DNA of 64,000 nucleotides from Pararge aegeria. Its lineage: Eukaryota; Arthropoda; Insecta; Lepidoptera; Nymphalidae. Numbering within the stretch: position 1 is the first letter of the stretch; each line of letters begins with the position of its first letter. The notes under the pieces are model-generated. The model saw only the letters and a list, made by a program, of their open reading frames with translations, made no database searches and had not been told where the DNA came from. The stretch spans positions 18,895,001 through 18,959,000 of the forward strand of contig NC_053187.1 of the NCBI RefSeq assembly GCF_905163445.1, read 5' to 3'. Below are positions 55,106 through 64,000 of this stretch, in pieces. The position numbers and the translations under genes were made by a program.

Positions 55106-58100
55106 CTTGGTAGAGACACATCACTGTCAGGCGGAACGAGGAATTTATGTTTGTTTGCCTGCGGTGGAAAACACAAAACACGCGCGCCGTATGCGTCCGT
55201 GCTGAAAAATGCGCCGGATTCTTTGCTTTGTTAATGTTTTCTTTGAGATCGTTGCTACGTCACATAAAGGGGTGGGATGGTGAAATGTTATGATGTCGAT
55301 GATTTACGAGTTTATTATGGTTGAGGCGAAGGCTAAGTTTTATTATAGTTTTACTCTTGCACAGTATAATTTTGTATAAACGTTTTCTTTATAGCTATAT
55401 GAGAACATGGGTCCAACACACAAAGACTTCATGAGAACTACTACTTAAACTACGGGATGGCTGCAACAAACGGATCTATCAGTACAGGCAAGGAATGAAA
55501 CTAACATTTTACATTAGACTAAGTGTGCACTTAGGTTATGAATCTTGAGTTATGTCATTTTTAGTTATCTTGTTGAAATTTATAGACAAGGCCAACAAAA
55601 TGTACATACTTTTCTTCTTGCAAATGTAGCGTTCAATAAAATATAATTCATTTTATATTTTAATCGGCTACAAATAGCTAAAAAGAACTTCTCGTACATA
55701 TAGTTACCACAATTGTATACCTCCAACTCTGTTTTTCTATTTTTAGTTTTATTTTCTATTATAGGTATAATTTACTTTAGTACAACGTACTCGTAAATAA
55801 TTCATTTTAATAATAACTAATGATCAAAATTACTATAAATTTTAAAAACAAATACTGACTTTCCATTAAAATTATAGATATCTATTTGTGTATTTATTAA
55901 ACCATCTATCTCACATCTATGTTTGTTGTGTTTACCGACTTTGGTTGCCTGGAAGAAATCGCTATGAAGCTATAAGGCCACCAAATTATGATCTCTTGCT
56001 CTGATGTGTTTATATCTCTGTAACTACTTTTTCTCTGGTGTATAATGAAAGAATATAAATTCATTCATAGTTATTTAAAAATGTAATTTTCATGAAATTA
56101 TCGATATACTCGTAGTAATGCACATACGATGAACATCACTATGCGTAAGCCAGTAGAGCGTTGCAAGCATCGGACAACGCTTCTAATCCCACCTAACTAT
56201 AGGAGAAAATACTTTTATGTCTTTTGTTTTGCTAAATTATTGCGTTTTTACGATTTTTATATACGAGTAGGTCAGTTTTGTTAAAACATTTAAGAACCCT
56301 ACCGTACAATGTCCTCTCGGCATTAAAGGACGGAATAATCTTAACACAGTAAACCCTATAGGACGAAGGATCCCTACCATACAACCTTGAAATTCCGGTA
56401 CGATCAATCTTTACATATGACGTTGAGTTATTGTTGGAATGGGGCTCTACAAGAGGGATATGATACAAAATTACCTTAATTTTTCAATTCTTAAATTCGT
56501 TTTTAATTCGTATTAAGCTTTATATATTTTTATCCTTACCTCCTTCTACAAAGAGTATGTAAATCTTTTAATTATTTTAGAGTTTTAGGTTAAAATGTAG
56601 TTGCTGAGTAGCCAAATCATGGCTAGACTGTAATACTTGACTAGATTATAATATACTTACTTGGTTAGATTATACAATCAATATATACTTTGTTATATGT
56701 ATTGAGTTTTAACTTTGTAATAGATAATAAAGAAAAAATCTGATATATTTCGAGATATAAATATTTTGTACTCTTTTCCCGCAAATATTACAGAATAATG
56801 AAACGATATCTTTAAATACAAGACATAATTTGAATTAATTCTATTAAATAATCTTTAAAATATCTTTAAAAAAATGGAACCCTCAGAGGCTGGTTTCTAT
56901 TAAAATAATAAAGCCATTCTCGACAATGCCTTAGATAGCATAACTTTCATTATAGATCGCATACGATTAAAAAAAAGAAAGAACCTTCTTAAAACATTTT
57001 TATTTTAAAAATTACATTTTACAACCTTACAGCTAGAATTAGTTAAAGGCAGTGTCGATTTCACATAATATTACGAGCTTTTGAGTATTAGAGTTATTTT
57101 ATTTAAGAATACATATTATATGTATATTATAGGCAATATTAAATAACTAGATTTATGATAACCTTCATTAAAGATAGATAAATTGTACTTTTAGTCCTTT
57201 AGAGTTTTCTCAATGGCACAAACATTTAACAAAGTTTTAGGAAAATTATGTCATATCATAAAGAACTATTTAAATGATAACAAATGATTATGTATTGTTG
57301 TAAGAAAACTGTTTTAAGCGATGTGAGTAGCCTCAGATCTTAAAAAAACCCGCTAAACAATTAGTGGTAGGGTTTTCCATAGAATGATGTTTATTATACC
57401 CATCTCTTTTAATCTTTTAATGTTTTCGCTAACTCTTATTGTTTACCTTTACTGCCTAATCTTTTGAATATTGTTTTCTCTGGTAAATAATGGTCTGCAC
57501 AATACAATTTACCGAGACAATATGAAACCAACGGCGAAACAGTTAAAGACTTTTTTGGAAATACAGATTTTTAAATTTTATTTATATTGTATGTACTTAA
57601 AATTAAGTAGGTATATAGAGATTGGGATAATAAACGCACTAGACCTGGGGGCTTAGGAAACAAACATCGCATAAGGCAGTAATGATGACGCTCCAAATAA
57701 AGTTAAACATAATAACTTGAGAATTATTAAATAAATAAGCATAAAACCTTCAAAAGTCTGTTATATAGGCTTATTACTTATGTAAAAAAATATTTCTTTG
57801 CAAAGTTTACTTACATAGTATTTTTTTATATGATTTAAAACTCTAATAGATCTGTAAAAGGGCTAATGACAGCGCTCTTTTATATCTATACAAATCTGTT
57901 AGTGCGTGCTATAGCCACTATACAGACATAATAGAGCTTTTAAAACTTATTGTTAAATCTTCGTGCTAGTTGGGGTTTTTCTGTGACATAAAAACTTGTG
58001 ACGTCAGTTTAGATGACTCGTTAAACTCACTGTAGACTTACCAATTGTAGTAAAGAGGGTGACAATTTAAATGTCATAAAGCCCCGAAGCCAGGCCCAGA

Positions 58101-58786
58101 ATTCAAATATTAGAAGCAATATTTTTTTTTTAAACTAATTTACCAATACACGGGCCACTCGTGACAGCGACCAATTCGTTGCGAATTTCGTTTAGCGATG
58201 CTGCAAACAAGTCAAATCAAGCAGTCGGTATTCGACCCCTTACTTTTATTGGTTTTTATCTCGCTACTCTTATGCCACAATAATTAAATTAATAGCATAA
58301 CACACCCACTTTTATTTGAAAAACAGATGGAGAGGTGTGGAACGAAATAATTGCCAAGAGTTAAGTTTTGTCGGAATGTAATGGTTGGAAACTTGTAATG
58401 TCACAGGCGAATGTTTGGGATAAGTTTTATGGTGTGGAAAAAGGTAGATTTCAACTAGTCACTGACCACCAAGCCACGTATTGGCAAATTAACATTGTAT
58501 AGTTATAAAGATCAGTACGTCAATAATATCGATAATATCTTACGTACGTAAGATACTACGATCGTAGTAGTACGATTGCGTCATATGATACATTGGTTTT
58601 AAGAAACATATTATACGTGACAGTTGTATAATTTCATTTAATCTTGGAAGCAATAAAAGTCAGTGGTCCTAGTAAAAACAGCTTTACAAGTCTTCTTTTT
58701 CTGGATTCAAGTGGTTACGACAATTCAGTAGTGGCAAAAATGGGGTTATAACCATCTCCTTATCCATTGAACTTTTGAGGCTTTCA
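55106..58786. other. Gene-free stretch
   Basis: No exon recognised. A LINE 3' tail lies at about 55935-56070. The remainder (56.1-58.8 kb) is AT-rich unique-looking DNA with nothing I can name. Confidence 0.5.
55935..56070 (+). repeat. LINE 3' tail
   Basis: GCCTGGAAGAAATCGCTATG, then CTCTGGTGTATAATGAAAG and TTCATTCAT; compare 32.6 kb. Confidence 0.6.
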
Positions 58787-58792
58787 TTTATT
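58787..58792 (-). promoter_or_regulatory. Possible poly(A) signal of proline-rich gene
   Basis: AATAAA on minus, 129 bases after the stop. Confidence 0.4.
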
Positions 58793-58920
58793 GAATGAAT
58801 AAAAATAATATTAATTATATATAATAATTAAAACAATAACATCCTTATGCCCCTAAGCGCACAGTTTGGTATCACATTTAAAATAATTATGGCATCTTAG
58901 TAACTCTTTTACACTAGATA

Positions 58921-61900
58921 TTAGAACACAAAAGGTACTAATGGTTTGTCGTAGAAGTATCCCTGGTCAGGTATAAACTGGGGTCTCGGTGGCACTGGGG
59001 GTACGTATGGGGGTCGCCTTGTCATTGCGGGCGTTCTGTATACTATGGGGGTTTGAGTTGTTGATGGTGGGATATAAACGGGAGGCCTTGTCGTTGCAGG
59101 AGGAATATATGGAGGCCTTGTTGTTGATGGCGGGATATAAACAGGGGGTCTTGTTGTGGATGGTGGGATGTATGGGGGCCTTGTCGTAGATGGAGGAATA
59201 TATACAGGCGGTCTGGTAGGAGGAGGTCGAGTCGGTATTGTAAACGGTACTTTAGGTGTGGGATAGTCGTATCCAGTGGTTCTAAAATCAGGGACTATGG
59301 TTGAATATGTAGGTTGTCTGGTTGTAGGTGGTGGCCTAGTGGGAGGAGGAGGTGGTGGTCTAGTTGGCGGTGGAGTGGGGGGTGGCGGTGGTCTCGTAGG
59401 TGGTAGGTATGTAGATGGTCTAGTAGTAGGGGGAGGTGGTCTAGTTGGTGGTGGAGTGGAAGGTGGTGGTGGTCTAGTAGGTGGTAGGTATGTTGATGGC
59501 CTAGTAGGTGGGGGTGGTGGTCTAGTTGGTGGTGGAGTGGGCGGTGGTGATGGTCTAGTAGGTGGTAGGTATGTTGATGGCCTAGTAGGTGGGGGTGGTG
59601 GTCTAGTTGGTGGTGGTGTTGGCGGTGGTGTAGGTCTAGTAGGTGGAAGGTATGTAGAAGGTGGTGAAGGCTTTCTCGTAGTAGGCGGTGGTGTAATTAT
59701 CCTAGGAGTAGTTGGTGGAGGAGGTGGTCGAGTAGGCAAAGTAAAGGGAACTTTGGGTGTAGAATAGAAATAACCTGTTGTTCTATTGTCATCTAATATT
59801 GTACTGTAAGTTGGCGGTCTTGTAGGTGGTGGTGTCGGTCGTCTTGTTGGAGGGGGAGTGGGAGGGGGTGTTGGCCTAGTAGGTGGTAGATAGGTGGATG
59901 GTCTAGTAGGTGGTGGGGGAGGTCTAGTCGGTGGTGGGGGTCTAGTTGGGGGTGGAGTGGGCCTTGTAGGAGGCAGATAAGTGGGAGGCTGAGTCGGTGG
60001 TGGTGGGGGTCTTGTTGGTGGTGGGGGTCTTGTCGGTGGCGGAGTAGGCCTTGTTGGAGGCAGATAAGTGGGAGGTTGAGTCGGTGGCGGTGTAGGTCTT
60101 GTAGGAGGAGGCGTGCGTAATGTAGGAGTCGGAGTAGGTCTTGTTGGTGGTAGGTAAATAGGAGGTTGTGTTGGTGGAGGTCTAGTAGGAGGTGGGGTAG
60201 GTCTGGTAGGCGGAGGAGGAGGAGGCCGCCTTGTAGGAGGTGGAGTAGGTCTAGTTGGTGGGAGATAGGTAGGAGGTTGTGTTGGCGGAGGCCTAGTAGG
60301 TGGTGGGAAAGGTATTCGTGGAGTATTGTAAACGTAACCAGTCGATGGCGGCGGTGGATTGGTTCGTGGTGGTGGTGGTCTTGTTGGTGGTGGTGGCGGA
60401 GGCGGTGGTCTTGTTGGTGGAGGTGGTGGTGGTGGTGGTGGTCGTGTTGGTGGTGGTGGTGGAGGCGGTGGTCTTGTTGGTGGAGGTGGTGGTGGAGGTG
60501 GTGGTCTTATTGGTGGTGGAGGGGGAGGTGGTGGTGGTCGTGTTGGTGGTGGTGTTGGTGGCCTTGTCGGTGGTGGTGGAGGAGGAGTCCTTGGTGGAGG
60601 TGGTGGTGGAGGTGGGAATGGTATGCGTGGCTTTTCGTATACGTAACCATCGAATTCTGTTGTTGGCGGAGGTGGTGGCGGTCGAGTAGGCGGTGGTGGC
60701 GGAGGTGGTGGTGGTCGAGTAGGCGGTGGTGGTGGTGGTTGTGGTCGTCTAGTAGGCGGTGGCGGTGGAGGCGGTGGTGGCCTGGTGGGTGGTGGTGGCG
60801 GCGGTGGTGGTCGTGTTGGCGGTAACGTAGGCGGCGGTGGTGGCCGAGTTGGAGGTAACGTCGGAGGCGGTGGTGGCCGAGTTGGTGGTAACGAGGGCGG
60901 TGGCGGCGGGAATGGTATCTTAGGCTTCGGGTAGAAGTAGCTGTAACAGAGTACATTACAATATCATAATTAAATTAACTATGTTCTTATTAAAATATCA
61001 CTACAATGATTGTCGCTTGAAAAGCTACACTGAAGAATTCCAATAACTTTAGTCTGATTTGTTATGATGATAATCAATATTCGGAAGGTATTCTTTTTAC
61101 ACAATAAGAATTTAAGTTTAGGTGAAGACTTTTGGAAGTATTTCTCTTATTTCCGTATATTTTTAAGAATTTTTTTTTTTTTTATATCGGAATGCTTTCT
61201 TGGTTTTTTGGTTCGGTTGTTTAGTTTTGTTTTGGGTTTTTCTGCTATTTCCTCCCAAGATACTTAATATAATAATAATTTTGAAACTTTTTTTTTATTG
61301 GAAAATCTATTTCGTTTTTGAGCTATTTGCAAAAAACTTTTTGGTTTTTGGTTAATTGTGTATAACTTTATTGTTTTCATAAATTACATACACGCCTTTC
61401 CGAATCGAATCAAATATTTTTCCGAGACTGCTGAAAAAGTTGACCGAAAAAGCTCTTGTATTCTAGACTTACAGTGTAATAATTTTAAAAGTTAACTTGT
61501 TACACTTTGTGATTAAATAGATTTTTGGTAGCTAAAAGTGATACATACCCGTCCTCGTTCAGATCGGCATTGATGGGATCGCCCAGCACAGCATAAAGAA
61601 GATTGGAGTTGGGATCGGCTTGCGCCAATCGGTCCGCCCGGCAGGTGTGGTACACCGCCAGCAAGACCACTGCGATGTGCAGTGACAGCCTCTGGAAACA
61701 ACAGAGGAGATTCTTCGTGAGGGTTTTCGTACAGTTTCACCGATTTCAGCCACGGCGGTTTTTTTTATTACGCTACAAGTTAGCCCTTAAGCTTTCCACC
61801 TGGTGGTAAGTAATGATGCAGTCTAGGATCGTAGTGGGCTAGCCTATGAGGGAGTATGGTAGTCATGACCCTAAGCGGTTTCTACGCGACATTTGTCCGT

Positions 61901-62846
61901 AGGGTGATAACTAGCCACGGTCAACGCCCACCAGTCCAGACTAGAGGAAAATCAGAAAAAAATATTAATTCCCAAATTGCCCCTGTCGGGATTCGAACCC
62001 GGAAACTCCTAATTAAATTCACAGCGCTCACCATTGTGCCAGGGAGGTCGTCAATCTCCAGGAAAGAATTTCACTACGCGGGATATATTGTAGTGCACAA
62101 ACTTAACTTAGGTTTGTTTAAAACGGAGATGTCTCTTAAAAAGTTCAATGTTTGTATTAAACGTAAGCTTATAGAAAAGTCCTATTATAGTATAAAGGAC
62201 TACGTAAACGATCAAAAAGCTTGGGTGTAAATTATTGCTCTAACCAGGTTGCTCTTCTAATAATTTAAAATGACATTGTGAGATGGTGATAACAAAAAAA
62301 AAACACCCGACTTTATTTTGTGGTCCCGGTTATTATCAGTTTGTCGGCCTATTGGCGCAGTGGGCAGTGACCCTACTTTCTGAGCCCAAGGCCGTGAGTT
62401 CGGTTCCCACAACTGGAAAATGGTTAGGGATGAACATGATATGTATATTATTAATATTTATGCATATTATTTATTAAAATATTCACCACTCATCTTAGTA
62501 CCCAAAACACAAGTTACGCTTACTTTGGGGCTAGATGGCGATGTGTGGATTGTCCTAGTGTATTAATTTATATATTTATTTCATTTACTTGTGGTCAAAA
62601 GCCCACCAACCCACAATCGAGCAACGTGGCGCTTCTATCCCCTAAAACTGTATTTTTTATGGAAGACGAAGCCCGTGCAAAGTTGTGGGACGTTAGAAGC
62701 TGCGGATAATGATGATGGTATTTTTTCAAATTGATGTTATGACACTAATAAATTCTCGCAAATTATTCTCATCTCTTGTCATAATTCATAAAAATACCTA
62801 ATTCTTGAACCCAAGTCAAGGATCCTTTTCGTAACGTTACCTGCAT
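58921..62846 (-). CDS. Secreted proline-rich matrix/cuticle-like protein, 722 residues
   Basis: Exons (minus): 62841-62846, 61549-61691, 58921-60940; phases agree and give 723 codons with stop. Exon 1 is only ATGCAG before a strong donor (CAG|GTAACG). Exon 2 completes a signal peptide (LHIAVVLLAVYHTCRA) and a short mature N-terminus (ADPNSNLLYAVLGDPINAD). Exon 3 is one 2-kb open frame of PPPPTRPP, PPTYLPPTRPTPPP and similar tracts. These are interrupted by spaced cores GYFYPKPKIPF, GYVYEKPRIPF, GYVYNTPRIPF, GYFYSTPKVPF, GYDYPTPKVPF and a final GYFYDKPLVPF just before the stop. No cysteines or globular domain in exon 3. By composition it is probably laid down in cuticle or another extracellular matrix; Tyr in the cores could be cross-linked. 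That role is inference. Large + strand frames opposite it are shadows. Confidence 0.85.
61765..62052 (-). repeat. SINE family A, most complete copy
   Basis: On minus it has an A-box-like GGCACAATGGTGAGCGC, a good B box GGGTTCGAATCCCGA, the body CTAGTTATCACCCTACGGAC and the tail CTAACTTGTAGCGTAATAAA. This shows the family is tRNA-derived. It lies in intron 1 of the proline-rich gene, same strand as the gene. Confidence 0.85.
62060..62320 (+). mobile_element. Jockey/CR1-like LINE 3' fragment
   Basis: One frame reads SLKKFNVCIKRKLIEKSYYS then IKDYVNDQKAW, the extreme C-terminus of the same LINE type as at 34.5 kb. GAGATGGTGATAACAAAAAA follows. Confidence 0.7.
62345..62580 (+). repeat. SINE family C copy
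   Basis: GCGCAGTGGGCAGTGACCCT, GGTTCCCACAACTGGAAAAT, CACTTTGGGGCTAGATGGCG-type 3' part, then ATTTATATATTTATTT. Confidence 0.75.
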
Positions 62847-62865
62847 CGTTTGGTTAATATGTTAT

Positions 62866-62880
62866 TTGACCTCAGGTCAA
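62866..62880. promoter_or_regulatory. Nuclear-receptor-like palindrome upstream of proline-rich gene
   Basis: TTGACCTCAGGTCAA is a perfect 15-bp palindrome: two AGGTCA half-sites, everted, one base apart. It lies 20 bp upstream of the start codon at 62846. Such half-sites bind nuclear receptors, including those of the ecdysone cascade, which drives many cuticle genes; use here is not shown. Confidence 0.35.
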
Positions 62881-64000
62881 GTTGCGAATTATCAAGATAT
62901 CAAATATTTTGCGATGACGGCCGTAACTCAAAACCATTTTTTTTTGTATCACAATAGTTGTCATAGATATATATGTTTAAGAAAGAGCTGGCTGGCCAGC
63001 AAATAAAACTGTCGGTCAAAATATTCAAGACTTCTTTAAAATTCCGATTAACCTACAAGTATTTTAAAACGAAGACCGCAAGTTCACCCCCGTTTGTTTC
63101 GCTTTTTGTATTGCCAATCTACTTACTATGTAGATTATATGAAAAGCATATTAATGAATACCAAATACTATTTTGAATTCATAAATTTCCTTGTTAATTT
63201 GATTTGGTGTTTTATTTTTGTTAATGTTCGTTTGGTATAACTATTTATTTATGTTAAGTTGAAAGCAGAACCACAGATTCTTCTGCGTTCAACTTCTCTT
63301 TCTTCTTGCTGGGTTTTCGGGGTTATTTTTGTTTCTTTATATTATTAAAGTCAAGTTGCCAGATCGTTTGACAAATTCTCGCATTCGTAGGACACTGAGT
63401 TACTAACATTAGTTGGGAAATAGGTGTTGTAAAAGCGGGCGATGCCGAGTACAGAGCAAGTAATTAAATAGATAAAATATAATCGTAAATATTATAGTAA
63501 TTAGTTTGCACAGTAGGTAATTCGGTTGCATTTAAATAAGTCTTGAATATATAAAAGTGGCGCGTGTTGAAAATACTTGTTTGATCTGTATACAATAGTT
63601 TGCGCACCTATTTGAATATTTGTAATAACGAGGCCACATTATTAGCAAATAAAAGCTGAGTTCACAATTTTGACAAAACACAACTATTTAGTAATCAGAA
63701 CGTGTAATATGTGCTTATATTATGCTTATAAATTCTGCTGATACATAGAATAGAACAGAATATAATAGAATTACTTTATTAGGCACATACTTTGGTCTTA
63801 CAAAAAATATTTGTGACTCCGAAACACGAAGAGCAATATTTTATCACTATGTTTTGCTAACATAAAACCGATAGGCGAAAAAATTGTTGCAAAGGTATCA
63901 GTAAATCTATTACATGTAGGATGTTGGAATCAGTAAACAAGAGAATAAATTAATAAATTAATTAGTGAATATAAAATGTACAACACACAAAAGTGCAGAA
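62881..64000. other. Upstream flank of the proline-rich gene
   Basis: No exon or named repeat recognised; AT-rich. The promoter of the proline-rich gene should lie at its left edge, but no clear TATA box is seen. Confidence 0.4.

Noticed and set aside
56232..57656. Short open frames in 56-58 kb
   Set aside because: No splice signals, no family features and no codon bias; treated as chance.
59276..60825. Several + strand open frames of Gly-, Val-, Trp- or Arg/Trp-rich protein
   Set aside because: They are the complement of the proline-rich exon; composition and breaks follow its codons, and the minus frame has a splice-consistent signal peptide.
60507..60956. Minus open frame rich in His/Arg starting near 60956
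   Set aside because: Wrong frame of the proline-rich exon; the phase set by exon 2 (..NEDG) selects the GYFYPKP frame.
61975..62052. tRNA-like A and B boxes (also at 9.76, 27.8, 42.3, 50.2 and 62.4 kb)
   Set aside because: Each is joined to a repeated body and tail and does not fold into an intact tRNA; these are SINE heads, not tRNA genes.

Overview
The window looks like nuclear DNA of a lepidopteran (butterfly or moth). It is AT-rich. Its genes are split into short exons with consensus GT-AG boundaries. The space between exons is packed with tRNA-derived SINEs, LINE 3' ends and small DNA transposons of the kind that fill lepidopteran introns. All gene models below were built by eye from splice-site phase. 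No search or transcript data were available.

Left part (1-9.4 kb): two carboxylesterase genes stand head to tail on the + strand. Only the last exon of the first is inside the window. The second is complete (four exons, intact Ser-Glu-His triad). They are followed by a single-exon, membrane-anchored short-chain dehydrogenase on the - strand, similar to retinol dehydrogenases.

Middle (15.6-30.6 kb): a large non-classical cadherin gene on the - strand. I could join 23 coding exons in phase into one 1,818-residue protein: signal region, about 14 cadherin repeats, one membrane span and a tail of about 40 residues. It most resembles insect Cad87A. One intron appears to be GC-AG, and two introns hold perfect 20-bp hairpins. 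The 30.6-44.2 kb stretch holds only repeats, including a hAT-type MITE with an exact 8-bp target duplication.

Right part (44-63 kb): two loci on the - strand. The first, at 44.2-55.1 kb, is the least familiar item here. A short exon encodes a cytosolic head and the first half of a membrane helix. It can splice, in the same phase, to either of two very large, diverged terminal exons. Each terminal exon supplies the second half of the helix and about 640-680 residues of a low-complexity N/K/T/E-rich extracellular chain. One of them carries a frameshift in an AT run. The second locus, at 58.9-62.8 kb, encodes a secreted proline-rich protein. Its first coding exon is only ATGCAG, and its long P/T/R tracts are punctuated by repeated G-Y-x-Y-x-x-P-x-x-P-F cores. 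It is probably a cuticle or extracellular-matrix protein. A perfect nuclear-receptor-like palindrome lies 20 bp upstream of its start codon.
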